DNA from: Candidatus Thiodiazotropha sp. 'RUGA'
GTDB taxonomy: Bacteria > Pseudomonadota > Gammaproteobacteria > Chromatiales > Chromatiaceae
NCBI GenBank assembly: GCA_016842065.1
Contig: JAEPDS010000025.1
Coordinates: forward strand, 1 to 62,353
Reading direction: 5' to 3'
Length of the DNA: 62,353 nucleotides
In this document: positions 1 through 8,945 of the stretch, piece by piece
Position numbering within the stretch: the first letter of the stretch is position 1
Layout: the number at the start of each line of letters is the position of its first letter
Notes under the pieces: model-generated
Database searches by the model: none
What the model was told of the DNA's origin: nothing
What the model saw: the letters and a program-made list of their open reading frames with translations, nothing else
Program-made: the position numbers and the translations under genes

Positions 1-97
1 GTCGTTCATTTGGAATCACCAAACCTCTCTCTTCGCGCCTTGATTGGCGCTTTTTCAGGCACAACAGGGCCAATTGGATTCGTGTTAACAGGCCCTA
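1..97. repeat. Partial copy of a MITE-like element (right end)
   Basis: This stretch closely matches, in reverse complement, the left half of the complete element at 10506-10792. The match includes the GATTGGCGCTTTTTCAGGC segment and the terminal TTAACAGGCCC followed by TA. The copy runs off the left edge of the window, so its other end cannot be seen. It lies about 110 bp downstream of the moeA stop and holds no gene. Confidence 0.8.
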
Positions 98-208
98 GCA
101 AAGATTCGCGGTAATTGGCGTTCATTGGTGATTTATTCTCTAACTGTCAGTGCCATTCGTGCGCAACACCCATTTCAAGTCTCCGTTAAAAATCTAGGAA
201 GAGGCTCT

Positions 209-1486
209 TCACACAAGACTTAATGATGCGAAGGGTTGAATCTCAACCTGGTCTCCTTCACTGACTCCGGCGCAACTTTCCGGTAGCAGGATAAAGCAGT
301 TTCCACGACTCATCGAAGTGAGAATCCCCGAACCCTGCTGGCCAACCGATTCAACTTTGAGCTGACCATCGTCTGCGCTGGAAAAGACACCGCGTATGAA
401 TTCATATCGTCCAGGCCGCTTACCCAGGGCGTCCTGACAGACTGCCTTCAGGGTGAAGGGTTGATAGGGTTTGCCGGTGGCCAGATAGTGTATCGCCGGC
501 AGTACGAATTGATAGAAGGTGACCATCACCGCCACCGGATTACCGGGCAGGCCGAAGAAACGGGTTTGTCCCAGTTCGCCGAACGCCAGTGGGCGTCCCG
601 GTTTCATGGCGATTTTCCAGAAGTGGATTTCACCCAGCTGCTGCAGGATCTTTTTCGTATAGTCGGCCTCACCAACCGAAACACCCCCGGATGAGATCAC
701 CATATCCGCCTCTTCAGACGCTGCCTGGAAGGCCTGGCGCAAGGCGTCCGGGTCATCTTTAATAACGCCCATGTCGAGCAGATCCACACCACAATTTTTC
801 AGCATGCCATAGAGACTGTATCGGTTGCTGTCGTAAACATCCCCTTCTCTCAGGGATTCGCCGATGCCGCGCAATTCGTCGCCGGTGGAGAAGAAGGCGA
901 CGCGAGGCCTGCGTCTGACACTGACTTCACCAAAGCCGAGGGATGCCATGACGCCCAGATCGGCGGCTGTCAGGCGTCTGCCCGGTTCCAGCACATTGCT
1001 GCCTTTGGCGATATCCTCACCGGCATGGCGCACATTCTGTCCCGGCTTGTGTTGTGAGGTGAATGAGACCATTTGCGTCTCATCCAGTCTCGCCTGTTCC
1101 TGCATGATGACCGTGTCCGTGCCTTCGGGCATTGGTGCGCCGGTCATGATGCGGATGCATTCACCGGATTGGCATTGACCCTGAAAGGGTTGGCCGGCCA
1201 CGGTGGTGCCGATCAGCTTAAAGCTTGTCGTTGTGGAAGATTGCAGATCCGAACCCTTCAAGGCATAGCCATCCATCGCGGAGTTGGTATGGCCGGGAAC
1301 ATCGAGTGGTGAAATGATCGGTTCTGCCAGCACCCGGCCCAGAGCATCACGTAGTGCCAGTCGTTGCGTGGTCAGGATCGGCTTGATACCACGCTGGATA
1401 GCCTCTCTGGCTGCAGCAACCCGGAGGGTGCTCGATGGTTCGGGATCAGCGCAACTGGTTTGTGGATTGGTGGCTTGCAGGGTCAT
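209..1486 (-). CDS. moeA: Molybdopterin molybdenumtransferase MoeA
   Basis: MoeA inserts molybdate (or tungstate) into adenylylated molybdopterin in the cytoplasm, the metal-insertion step of cofactor synthesis. The 425-residue product has the family landmarks AMDGYA near the N-terminus, EGDVYDSN in the middle, PGRPLAFG and FGLPGNPVAVMVTF. The ATG at 1486 is preferred: an upstream in-frame extension of 43 residues has no family similarity and lies inside mobB. It overlaps the end of mobB by about 40 bp and is the last gene of the tupABC-mobAB-moeA operon. With tungstate uptake genes upstream, tungsten is a plausible metal. That preference cannot be read from MoeA itself. Confidence 0.95.
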   Translation of the reverse strand: MTLQATNPQTSCADPEPSSTLRVAAAREAIQRGIKPILTTQRLALRDALGRVLAEPIISPLDVPGHTNSAMDGYALKGSDLQSSTTTSFKLIGTTVAGQPFQGQCQSGECIRIMTGAPMPEGTDTVIMQEQARLDETQMVSFTSQHKPGQNVRHAGEDIAKGSNVLEPGRRLTAADLGVMASLGFGEVSVRRRPRVAFFSTGDELRGIGESLREGDVYDSNRYSLYGMLKNCGVDLLDMGVIKDDPDALRQAFQAASEEADMVISSGGVSVGEADYTKKILQQLGEIHFWKIAMKPGRPLAFGELGQTRFFGLPGNPVAVMVTFYQFVLPAIHYLATGKPYQPFTLKAVCQDALGKRPGRYEFIRGVFSSADDGQLKVESVGQQGSGILTSMSRGNCFILLPESCAGVSEGDQVEIQPFASLSLV

Positions 1487-2069
1487 GGATGGGGCGTTCT
1501 CCGAATCGATAGAGCTGTTGACGAATGAAGTTGGCAATCGCTTCCGGCTGGTTGAGATCCAATACCGGTAAACCGACCGGTAGAGAGGATATCGCTTCAT
1601 CCGTGGCGATGGCAATGACGTTTGGGTCAGTCTGGCAGATCAATGGCTTGCCCAGTTTAGGTCGGTGCAGCTCGATTTTCTGTATGGGGGCGTGTTTGAA
1701 TCCCTCGACCAGAACCAGGTCGAGGACCTGGTGGTCGAGATGCGGCAGGGTGGACTGCAGATCGGGTTCATTGCGCTCATCGGTCTCGGCAATCAGCGCC
1801 ATACGCCCCCTGGAGGTGACAAGCATCTGGCTGGCGCCGGATTTACGCAGCTCATAACTGTCTTTATGGGGATGGTCGATCTCGAACTGGTGCTGTGCAT
1901 GTTTCACCACCGCGATCCTCAGGCCTGCTGCCTTGAGGAGTGGCAGCAGTTTGGTCAGCAGGGTGGTTTTGCCGGTGCCGCTGTAGGCGATGATGCCGAG
2001 CAGCGGAATCGGATATTCGATTATCCCGCCAGCCTCACTGTTCAGCGGTTTGCGGTTGTTCGAGTTCAT
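1446..2069 (-). CDS. mobB: Molybdopterin-guanine dinucleotide biosynthesis protein MobB
   Basis: MobB is a small GTP-binding accessory factor that works with MobA in making the bis-MGD cofactor. The 207-residue product has a P-loop (GYSGTGKTT-type, read as AYSGTGKTT) near residue 30 and the VVKHAQHQFEIDHPHKDSYE segment typical of MobB. VLVEGFKH is at about residue 118. It overlaps mobA upstream by 35 bp and moeA downstream, indicating translational coupling. The C-terminal tail after about residue 190 is unconserved and coincides with the moeA start region. Confidence 0.93.
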   Translation of the reverse strand: MNSNNRKPLNSEAGGIIEYPIPLLGIIAYSGTGKTTLLTKLLPLLKAAGLRIAVVKHAQHQFEIDHPHKDSYELRKSGASQMLVTSRGRMALIAETDERNEPDLQSTLPHLDHQVLDLVLVEGFKHAPIQKIELHRPKLGKPLICQTDPNVIAIATDEAISSLPVGLPVLDLNQPEAIANFIRQQLYRFGERPIHDPASHQSTNQLR

Positions 2070-2637
2070 TCCTTTCCTCGGGTGTATTGATGTTCAGAAA
2101 GGTTTCAGGAATATCGGAAAAGTCGGCGGTAACCATTTTATGTTGTGCATACCAGAGATCGATTTTTCGATCACCGCCATCCAGGTAGGCGTTCAGGCTT
2201 GGTCGCAGTTTTTTGCCGATCAGGGCATACACCGGTTGCAGGCGCTTGCCGTCGTGAGCTACTGCAATGTCCGCCGCAGCGGCTTCACGCGCACTTGCCA
2301 GCCGTGCCACCAGATCTTTCGGTAGTCTGGGACCATCGCAGGGTACGGTGATCAGATTCGGGGTGGTGATCTGTTCCAGTGCGGAGTAGATGCCCGCCAA
2401 GGGACCCTGATAGCCACTCAATTCGTCCCGAATCACCGGATAACCGAACCTCTGATACTCCGCCATATTGCGGTTGGCGTTGATTAACAGCTGCCCAACC
2501 TGGGGTGCGATGGTGTTGATGACATGTTCGATCAGTGGTTTGCCATCGAGCAGGATCAGGCCTTTGTCATTGCCGCCCATGCGGCTTCCCCGGCCACCGG
2601 CCAGGATGACAGCGGTGTAATCTGAACGGTCGTTCAC
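2035..2637 (-). CDS. mobA: Molybdenum cofactor guanylyltransferase MobA
   Basis: MobA transfers GMP from GTP to molybdopterin, producing the MGD form used by DMSO-reductase-family enzymes such as the formate dehydrogenase in this window. The 200-residue product opens with the nucleotidyltransferase signature LAGGRGSRMGGNDKGL (residues 12-27). PCDGPRLP, the metal-binding aspartate region, follows at about residue 98. The start codon is GTG, and its first bases overlap the tupC stop by 4 bp, so the two genes are translationally coupled. Confidence 0.95.
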   Translation of the reverse strand: MNDRSDYTAVILAGGRGSRMGGNDKGLILLDGKPLIEHVINTIAPQVGQLLINANRNMAEYQRFGYPVIRDELSGYQGPLAGIYSALEQITTPNLITVPCDGPRLPKDLVARLASAREAAAADIAVAHDGKRLQPVYALIGKKLRPSLNAYLDGGDRKIDLWYAQHKMVTADFSDIPETFLNINTPEERNELEQPQTAEQ

Positions 2638-3347
2638 GCCGTACTCCTGAAGTTAGGGTGAGTCTGATCGAATTCGATCAGATTCTGGTTATCGATGCGG
2701 ATCAGTTTACCCTGATCCAGACGCAAGTGCTGGTCTATCAGTGAGGGGAAGTGCATAGGATCATGGCTGGCCAGCAGCATGGCTGTACCATTGCTTTTGA
2801 AAGCTTCCAGCAGACTGAGTGTGCGATGTCTCGATTCCTGGTCCAGATTGGAGGTGGGTTCATCCAGTAACAGAATGGACGGTCTCTTCAACCAGGCCCG
2901 GGCCAGGGAGACCCGCTGTTTCTCGCCTCCGGAGAGTGATTTGGCCGGAGCCTGTGACAGCTGTTTCAGGTCGGCCCACTCCAGGGCTTTGTCGATCTGT
3001 CGTTGACGCTCCCGCTTGGTCAGTTTTGCACCGATGGCATAGCCCAGGTTGTAGTTCACCGTGCCGTCAAACATATAAGGGTGTTGATGAAGATAGAGGG
3101 CATGCTGCTGCAGGGTTTTTTTGACATGGCGCCAGTTGAGCGGCCCCATACCCAGGTCGATCTGGATGCTGTCCGGTTTCTCCAGTCCAGCCAGAATACG
3201 TAACAGGGTGGTTTTACCCGCCCCATTGTCGCCACTCAACAGGTGGGTCTGTCCGGCTTGCAGGGAGAAGGTGACCTCATCCAGCACCTGCCGTTTGGCA
3301 TAGTGTTTTTTCAGGTAATGAACATTGAATTGATCTGCTGTAGTCAT
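2634..3347 (-). CDS. tupC: Tungstate ABC transporter ATP-binding protein TupC
   Basis: This is the ATPase of an oxyanion importer. It has Walker A GDNGAGKTT (about residue 39), the ABC signature LSGGEKQR (about 139) and Walker B ILLLDEPTS. Its 237 residues fit TupC-type ATPases, which lack the C-terminal molybdate-binding MOP domain of ModC. Its stop overlaps mobA, and its ATG shares a base with the tupB stop. Assignment to tungstate rather than another oxyanion rests on the TupA and TupB neighbours. Confidence 0.9.
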   Translation of the reverse strand: MTTADQFNVHYLKKHYAKRQVLDEVTFSLQAGQTHLLSGDNGAGKTTLLRILAGLEKPDSIQIDLGMGPLNWRHVKKTLQQHALYLHQHPYMFDGTVNYNLGYAIGAKLTKRERQRQIDKALEWADLKQLSQAPAKSLSGGEKQRVSLARAWLKRPSILLLDEPTSNLDQESRHRTLSLLEAFKSNGTAMLLASHDPMHFPSLIDQHLRLDQGKLIRIDNQNLIEFDQTHPNFRSTA

Positions 3348-4045
3348 CAGGCTGGTTGCCCCTTACCTTGAAAGTGCTGCAGGAAGGCATTCAGAGTGAA
3401 TGCCAGAATCAAAAGAACCAGACCCAGAGCGATACCCTGAGCGAATTCACCCTTACTCGATTCCAATGCGATGGCGGTTGGAATGTTACGGGTATAGTGG
3501 AGGATATTGCCACCAAGCATCATTGACGCCCCAACTTCGGCGATAATCCGGCCAAACGCCGCAAGCAGTGCTGCCATCAGGCCAAAACGCGCCTCCCGCA
3601 TGATGGTGATCAGCGCCCGTAGTGGTGTCGCGCCCAGAGTGCGGGCCGTCTCCCAGGCTCTGCGGTCACAGGCTTGCAGTGCCGAGTGGCCCATGGCGAC
3701 AAGAATCGGAAAGGCGAGGGCGATCTGACCAAGCACCATTGCCGTCTGAGTAAAGAGCAACTTCCACTCTCCAAGCGGACCTTGCCTGGAGAGCAGAATG
3801 AAAAGGGTCAGGCCTACTACCACGGCAGGTACTGAGAGCAGGGTACTGTTGATGGAGATCAGCAGACGTCTGCCGGGGAACTGGTAGTAGGCGAGTATGA
3901 AAGCGACCAGCAGAGCCGGTGGTGACGCCACCAGTATGGCAACCCCTGAGACCCTGAAGGAGATCGCAATGATCTCCCAGAGTTCAGAGTTACCACTGAA
4001 CAGCAACTCAAGGGCTGCCAGTGTTGTGGTGGTTAAGGAATCCAT
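3347..4045 (-). CDS. tupB: Tungstate ABC transporter permease TupB
   Basis: TupB is the membrane channel of the importer. The 232-residue protein has about five or six hydrophobic segments. Its cytoplasmic loop reads ARTLGATPLRA, followed by GRIIAEVGASMMLGGNI, the EAA-type coupling motif typical of TupB permeases. The ATG at 4045 lies 4 bp after the tupA stop and starts the family-typical sequence MDSLTTTT. A longer reading from 4114 would run 65 bp into tupA and is less likely. No strong ribosome-binding site is visible, so coupling to tupA is assumed. Confidence 0.9.
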   Translation of the reverse strand: MDSLTTTTLAALELLFSGNSELWEIIAISFRVSGVAILVASPPALLVAFILAYYQFPGRRLLISINSTLLSVPAVVVGLTLFILLSRQGPLGEWKLLFTQTAMVLGQIALAFPILVAMGHSALQACDRRAWETARTLGATPLRALITIMREARFGLMAALLAAFGRIIAEVGASMMLGGNILHYTRNIPTAIALESSKGEFAQGIALGLVLLILAFTLNAFLQHFQGKGQPA

Positions 4046-4049
4046 GTGG

Positions 4050-4898
4050 TCAGTGTTTGGTTGCGGCAAACTCTCCAGCATCAGCGGATGGTGTGAAGAG
4101 ACGGTTACTGCCAATGCGGAAGTTATTGATACGTTCCTGACCCTCCGGTGAGATCAGCCAGTGGATCAGCGCCTGGGCGCCCCGATGATTGGTGTCGGGA
4201 TAGCGCTGTGGATTTACCGCGATGATGCCATAGGGGTTGAACAGCAGGGGATCGCCCTCAAAAGCGACTTTCAGCGGAGACTTTTTCTCATACGCAAGCC
4301 ATGTTCCGCGGTCGGTTAAGGTGTAGGCATCCATTTCTGCTGCGATCTGCAGCACTTTACCCATTCCCTGGCCGGCTTCACGATACCATTGCCCTTGTGG
4401 ATCGACGGCCGCTTTTTTCCACAGTCCCAACTCTTTTTTGTGGGTGCCGGAATCATCACCGCGAGAGACGAAGATCGCCTGATGTTCGGCGATCAGTTGC
4501 AGGGCGGTGGTGGCATCCTTGGCATTTGATAAGCCAGCAGGGTCAGCTTGCGGGCCGACGATCACAAAGTCGTTGTACATCACACCGAAACGTTTTTCAC
4601 CATGACCCTGGGCGACAAATTGATCTTCGGCAGACCTGGCGTGTACCAGGACTACATCCACGTCGCCATCACGTCCCATGCGCAGTGCTTTACCGGTACC
4701 GACCGCTATCACATGGACGTTATAACCGGTGTCGGCTTGGAATTCCGGTAGCAGTTCTTTAAGCAGTCCTGAATTGTCGGTACTGGTTGTGGTGGCCAGT
4801 CGGATGATTTTGTTGGCGTCTGCATGAGCTGTGGTGAAAGGGATGAGTAGTGTCATCAACAGGAGTGTGAATAAGTGTTTCACCATATTTTTATTCAT
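4050..4898 (-). CDS. tupA: Periplasmic tungstate-binding protein TupA
   Basis: TupA captures tungstate in the periplasm and delivers it to TupBC. The 282-residue product has a Sec signal peptide ending near ALA-like TAHADA. The anion-binding motif LATTTSTDNSGLL follows, then VGTGKALRMGRDGDVDV and FVSRGDDSGTHKKE, all typical of TupA/WtpA-like oxyanion-binding proteins. The ATG at 4898 is chosen because AGG lies 9 bp upstream; an in-frame ATG at 4913 would add five residues. It heads the operon and is preceded by a canonical sigma54 promoter at 5105-5120. The leader is long, roughly 190 nt. Confidence 0.93.
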   Translation of the reverse strand: MNKNMVKHLFTLLLMTLLIPFTTAHADANKIIRLATTTSTDNSGLLKELLPEFQADTGYNVHVIAVGTGKALRMGRDGDVDVVLVHARSAEDQFVAQGHGEKRFGVMYNDFVIVGPQADPAGLSNAKDATTALQLIAEHQAIFVSRGDDSGTHKKELGLWKKAAVDPQGQWYREAGQGMGKVLQIAAEMDAYTLTDRGTWLAYEKKSPLKVAFEGDPLLFNPYGIIAVNPQRYPDTNHRGAQALIHWLISPEGQERINNFRIGSNRLFTPSADAGEFAATKH

Positions 4899-5104
4899 TG
4901 GGAGTTGCCTCATTGCGGTATAAATTTTGTGTCACTGAATCGTCCGTAAGAAGGGTGGGTACAGCGATTGATCGGGCTATGTTGCTTAACAAAAACATAA
5001 TTTAAGTGTGTTTTATTTCTTTTCAGCAGACTTAAACAGTAGTGTGCAACCATTGAACAAATGCCTAAAAAGTCACTCCTTATCTCTGGCTGCGAGGATT
5101 TAAT

Positions 5105-5120
5105 TGCAAGAGTGGTGCCA
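5105..5120 (-). promoter_or_regulatory. Sigma54 (-24/-12) promoter of the tupABC-mobAB-moeA operon
   Basis: On the minus strand this reads TGGCACCACTCTTGCA, a perfect match to the sigma54 consensus TGGCAC-N5-TTGCA with 10 bp between GG and GC. It points at tupA. It lies about 150 bp downstream (in tup orientation) of a pair of 16-bp sites expected for an enhancer-binding protein. The divergently transcribed neighbour encodes exactly that class of activator. Confidence 0.88.
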
Positions 5121-5146
5121 CTCTTATCTGGGAAAGTTGTCATGGT

Positions 5147-5187
5147 ATTTGCAATAGCAAATGGACCTGTATTGTCTACTATGTAGA
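5147..5187. promoter_or_regulatory. Two small palindromes between the tup promoter and activator sites
   Basis: ATTTGC-AATA-GCAAAT (5147-5162) and TCTAC-TAT-GTAGA (5175-5187) are perfect short inverted repeats. They lie between the sigma54 promoter and the upstream 16-bp sites. They could be operators for a second regulator, for example the HTH/PBP protein at 11664-12578. No second copy was noticed in the window, so the function is unassigned. Confidence 0.35.
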
Positions 5188-5266
5188 TAATGGCAGGATT
5201 ATAAACACAATTTCTGCATTCTTTAGCTGTCGGTTTCTCCCTGTGCTGTTCAAGGGAGTCCAAAAT

Positions 5267-5317
5267 TGAGACAAATGGTCCCAGATTGACACACTTTTTA
5301 TTGGACATTTTGTCTCA
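5267..5317. promoter_or_regulatory. Paired upstream activator sites for the sigma54 regulator
   Basis: Two 16-bp sites face each other. The site at 5267-5282, read on the minus strand, is GGGACCATTTGTCTCA; the site at 5302-5317, on the plus strand, is TGGACATTTTGTCTCA. Their outer halves form a 9-bp inverted repeat (TGAGACAAA / TTTGTCTCA). Related copies lie in the fdh/moaA intergenic region (14651-14666 and a weaker one at 14619-14634). Their position, 150-200 bp from the -24/-12 element, suits enhancer-binding protein sites. Confidence 0.7.
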
Positions 5318-5434
5318 CTCAGCCGTCGGTGGATTGCCTTGATAGAACAGTACTCAATGAACATTAAAACTGAAGAGCTTGTGGTTCGGGATGAGTCCAC
5401 GAGCGTTTACCACAAGGAAGGTACATCCAGCCGA

Positions 5435-6769
5435 ATGACCTCGGTGCTCATCGTAGACGATGAACCGGGTATCCTCAGCTTTTTACAGAAAGGGTTGAGA
5501 CGCCATTTCGGGCTGGTGGAAACTGCCAAGGATGTCGCCACAGCCGAAGAGCTGCGTAAACACTGCCATTTTGATCTGATCATTACCGACATTCGCCTGC
5601 CGGGACACCGGGGTGGCGTTGAGTGGGTAAGAGAGTTGCGAGAGCAGGGTGGGACCACCGGGGTGATCTTCATGACCGCCCATGCAGATCTGGAGACGGC
5701 CATCTCTGCGCTTAGAGCCGGTGCCGAGGATTTCATCATGAAACCGTTCCGTATGGAGCAGATGGTGGCATCCGTCGAGCGCTATCTGGATCGACAGAAG
5801 ATGCAGCGTGAGAACTTCGTGTTGCGACGCCAAGTCGATCAGATCTATGACAGCTCCGGCATCGTTGGTGAGTGCCAGCAGATGCATGCCTTGTGTGAAG
5901 TGGTCAAACGGGTGGCTCCGATGCCATCCACGGTGTTGATCGAAGGTGAATCGGGCACCGGTAAGGAGCTGGCTGCCCGGGCGATACACGACTTAAGCAA
6001 CCGCTCTGGCAGTTTTGTACCGGTCAACTGTGGCGCGATGAGTGCCGAGCTGTTGGAGAGTGAGCTGTTCGGCCATGTAAAAGGCGCCTTCACCGGCGCT
6101 CATCTCTCCCGGGATGGACTGTTTACCTACGCCAATGGAGGGACCCTGTTCCTTGATGAGATTGGTGAGATGCCTCTCTCGATGCAGGCTCACCTGTTGC
6201 GCTCCCTTGAAGAGCGCACCATCCGTCCTGTCGGCTCCAATCGGGAAGTCCCTGTCGATGTAAGGATCATCGCCGCCACCAACCGGGATCTGGGTAATGA
6301 GGTACAAAAAGGGGAGTTCCGTGAAGATCTCTACTATCGGCTCAATGTACTGACGCTGCGTATGCCAGCCTTAAGGGAGCGAAGTGAGGATATACCGCTG
6401 CTGGCCAACCACTTCATGCATACACTGGCTTCCGACCTGGGGATCGATGTCCCGGTATTGGGGGAGAACGAGATCGAATTGCTGATGCACTACGAATGGC
6501 CTGGAAACGTGCGGGAGTTGAAGAATGTGATTGAGCGTTGTCTGCTGTTGAATCGTTCGCCAAGTCTTTGCATTACCGCTACTGAGCAACAGGATGGTGA
6601 GACGACAACTGAGCAATCGGAAGCTTCATTGCAGCTTGAGGCCGTTGAGAAAAGGCATATCCTGAAGGTGCTTGACCTTCATGGGGGTAATAAATCGGCT
6701 GCAGCCCGGGTGTTGGGAATTTCGCGCAAGACACTTGAACGTAAAGCACAGGCCTGGGGAATCACCTGA
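5435..6769 (+). CDS. Sigma54-dependent response regulator (NtrC family)
   Basis: This 444-residue activator has three parts. A receiver domain has the phospho-acceptor Asp52 in LIITDIRLPG and conserved Lys103. An AAA+ domain has Walker A GESGTGKE (171-178) and the sigma54-contact loop GAFTGA (217-222). A Fis-type helix-turn-helix (KSAAARVLGISRKTLERK) sits at the C-terminus. The ATG at 5435 begins the receiver domain and has AGGAAG upstream, though spaced about 14 nt. An earlier in-frame ATG at 5357 would add 26 unconserved residues. The partner kinase follows 4 bp downstream. It is divergent from tupABC, and its likely targets are the sigma54 promoters near 5105, 14550 and 14741. Confidence 0.92.
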   Translation: MTSVLIVDDEPGILSFLQKGLRRHFGLVETAKDVATAEELRKHCHFDLIITDIRLPGHRGGVEWVRELREQGGTTGVIFMTAHADLETAISALRAGAEDFIMKPFRMEQMVASVERYLDRQKMQRENFVLRRQVDQIYDSSGIVGECQQMHALCEVVKRVAPMPSTVLIEGESGTGKELAARAIHDLSNRSGSFVPVNCGAMSAELLESELFGHVKGAFTGAHLSRDGLFTYANGGTLFLDEIGEMPLSMQAHLLRSLEERTIRPVGSNREVPVDVRIIAATNRDLGNEVQKGEFREDLYYRLNVLTLRMPALRERSEDIPLLANHFMHTLASDLGIDVPVLGENEIELLMHYEWPGNVRELKNVIERCLLLNRSPSLCITATEQQDGETTTEQSEASLQLEAVEKRHILKVLDLHGGNKSAAARVLGISRKTLERKAQAWGIT

Positions 6770-6773
6770 GTCC

Positions 6774-8843
6774 GTGTTGAAACTGATCCGTACCATCCAG
6801 AGCACCCTGCGTTATAAAATGCTGGTGCTGGTACTGTTTCCGATTCTTCTGATCATGCCGATTGCGCTTGGGCTGGCCATCTACTGGGGCTCACAGTTCA
6901 GTTATGATCAGCTGTTTATCAAGGTCAATACGGATCTCTCCGTGGCTGAGGACAACTTTCACCGTCTGCAGCAGGATTATCTGAATACCCTGGCCCGCCT
7001 GGCTGAGTCCTATACGTTCAATACCGCACTGGAATCGAAAAGTGGTGGCGTGATCCATCAACAGCTGGAGAAGATCCGGCAACAGAACGATTTTTCCTAT
7101 CTGCATCTGCTCGGTTTGGATGGCAGGATCACTTTTACCACCGACGCCGAACTGCCTCAGCGAGCCCATCCCTCTCCCTCGCTATTGATCGCCCTGCAGG
7201 GAACGCCGAAAGTGGAGATTGAAATATTTTCTGCTGAAGCGCTTGAAACCCAATCCCGAGGTTTGGCAGACAAGGTTGCACTGCCATTGCTTGAAACCCC
7301 CAGAGCCAGACCGACGGATCAGCAGGTGGAAGAGCGGGGGATGATGATCAGGGCGCTCTATCCGGTGAAGAACTCAAGAGGGGGGGTGGTGGCGATACTC
7401 GATGGCGGGGTGTTGCTGAATGGTAACTTCAAGTTCGTCGATACCATCAGGGATCTTGTCTATGGTCCAGGCAGTCTGCCTGAGGGCAGCATCGGTACAG
7501 TAACGGTGTTTCTCGATGATGTGCGTATCACTACCAATGTGCCACGCGCCGCGAATGAGAGGGCACTGGGTACCCGGGTTTCTGATGAGGTGCGAACCCA
7601 GGTGCTGGAGCATGGCAAAAAATGGATCGATCGGGCGTTTGTGGTGAATGATTGGTATATCTCCGCTTACCAACCGATTGTCGATGTGAATGGCGAGCGG
7701 GTCGGCATGCTGTATGCCGGTTTTCTTGAGGCGCCGTCGCGTAATGCGCTCTGGCAGGCGTTGCTGGTGCTGATCCTGCTTTTTCTGGCGTTGATGCTGT
7801 TATCCTCGCTACTCTCCATCAGGGGGGCAAAATCGATATTCAAGCCTCTGGAAATGATGATGAACGTGGTTCGTGCCACCCGTGAAGGCTATACCAGGCG
7901 TATTGGTCAGGTCTCGTCCACCGATGAGATTGGTGTTCTGGCGAAAGAGTTTGATCTGTTGTTGGATCTTCTGCAGCAGCGTAACCGTCAGATGCTGGAG
8001 TGGACGGATCAGTTGGAGGAGAAGGTGGAGGAGCGAACAACGGAATTGAAGTTGAAGAATGAGCGATTGCTGAGCATGATTCAAACTCTCAAGGAGACCA
8101 GGGCTCAGTTGATCAACGCGGAGAAGCTGGCTGCACTCGGGGAGCTGACGGCAGGGGTCGCGCATGAGATCAACAACCCGACCGCGGTAATGCTAGGTAA
8201 CCTGGATCTGTTGGTAGCCGAGCTGGGCAAGGATGCCGAACCGGTAAAAGAGGAGATCGATCTGGTGATTGAGCAGATCTTCCGCATCAAGGATATTATC
8301 AACAGTCTGCTGCAGTACGCCCGCACCGATCAGATGAGCGGTGAGGCCGCCTATACCGACGTCAACAGAGTGATTGAGCACACTTTGGTTTTGGTGCGAC
8401 ATCTGCGTAGCAAGAGCGATTTTGAAATCAATCTGGATCTTAAGGCGACCAGACAGGTGAAGATCAACTCCCAGGAGCTACAGCAGGTGTTGGTCAATCT
8501 GGTGGTGAATGCGGTCCATGCACTGCATCAGCAGGATGGCGAGATTAGCCTGCGCAGTTCCGACTGGGAGAATAAAGGCGTCGTGATCGAAGTGATTGAC
8601 AATGGCAGTGGGATTGCACCGCAAAGACTGGGTTCCATCTTCAATCCATTCAACAGTGGTAAGCCGACCGGTGAGGGTACCGGTCTTGGGCTTTCGGTCA
8701 GTTACAGCCTGATCAAAAAATATGGTGGCGAGATCGGGGTCAGCTCTGAGTTGGGTAAGGGCTCTGTCTTTACCATCTGGCTCTATCGGGAGGCCGATAT
8801 GGTTGATGATGAGAAGAGCTTGTCCGAGCATTATAATTATTAG
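6774..8843 (+). CDS. Membrane sensor histidine kinase (partner of the NtrC-type regulator)
   Basis: This 689-residue kinase has a transmembrane helix near residues 15-37 and a large periplasmic region resembling a double-Cache sensor (about 40-325). A second helix (about 327-350), HAMP and a coiled coil (LEEKVEERTTELKLKNERLL) follow. The HisKA motif is GELTAGVAHEINNP, with N box NLVVNAVHAL and G boxes DNGSGI and GEGTGLGLS. The start is a GTG 4 bp after the regulator stop; a TTG lies one codon later. An open frame extending back to 6672 is inside the regulator gene. The signal is unknown; formate, tungstate or another small anion would be plausible from context. Confidence 0.9.
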   Translation: MLKLIRTIQSTLRYKMLVLVLFPILLIMPIALGLAIYWGSQFSYDQLFIKVNTDLSVAEDNFHRLQQDYLNTLARLAESYTFNTALESKSGGVIHQQLEKIRQQNDFSYLHLLGLDGRITFTTDAELPQRAHPSPSLLIALQGTPKVEIEIFSAEALETQSRGLADKVALPLLETPRARPTDQQVEERGMMIRALYPVKNSRGGVVAILDGGVLLNGNFKFVDTIRDLVYGPGSLPEGSIGTVTVFLDDVRITTNVPRAANERALGTRVSDEVRTQVLEHGKKWIDRAFVVNDWYISAYQPIVDVNGERVGMLYAGFLEAPSRNALWQALLVLILLFLALMLLSSLLSIRGAKSIFKPLEMMMNVVRATREGYTRRIGQVSSTDEIGVLAKEFDLLLDLLQQRNRQMLEWTDQLEEKVEERTTELKLKNERLLSMIQTLKETRAQLINAEKLAALGELTAGVAHEINNPTAVMLGNLDLLVAELGKDAEPVKEEIDLVIEQIFRIKDIINSLLQYARTDQMSGEAAYTDVNRVIEHTLVLVRHLRSKSDFEINLDLKATRQVKINSQELQQVLVNLVVNAVHALHQQDGEISLRSSDWENKGVVIEVIDNGSGIAPQRLGSIFNPFNSGKPTGEGTGLGLSVSYSLIKKYGGEIGVSSELGKGSVFTIWLYREADMVDDEKSLSEHYNY

Positions 8844-8851
8844 GACCCGTT

Positions 8852-8876
8852 GGCTAAACCGGCCGGAAGTTTAGCC
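8852..8876. other. Hairpin after the kinase gene
   Basis: GGCTAAAC and GTTTAGCC form a perfect 8-bp stem around a 9-nt loop containing CCGGCCGG. No T-run follows, so it is not a clear rho-independent terminator. It may mark the 3' end of the regulator-kinase transcript. Confidence 0.4.
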
Positions 8877-8945
8877 GAAGTGGATAATCCAGGATGCTTA
8901 AATGCTCATCAAGAAATACATTACAAATAAAACCTATAACTGACT

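Noticed and set aside
4899-5095. Moco or Tuco riboswitch in the tupA leader
   Set aside because: The leader is long, but I could not lay out the conserved stems of that riboswitch in it.
4910-5308. 132-codon minus-strand frame upstream of tupA
   Set aside because: It covers the sigma54 promoter and leader and has no family similarity.
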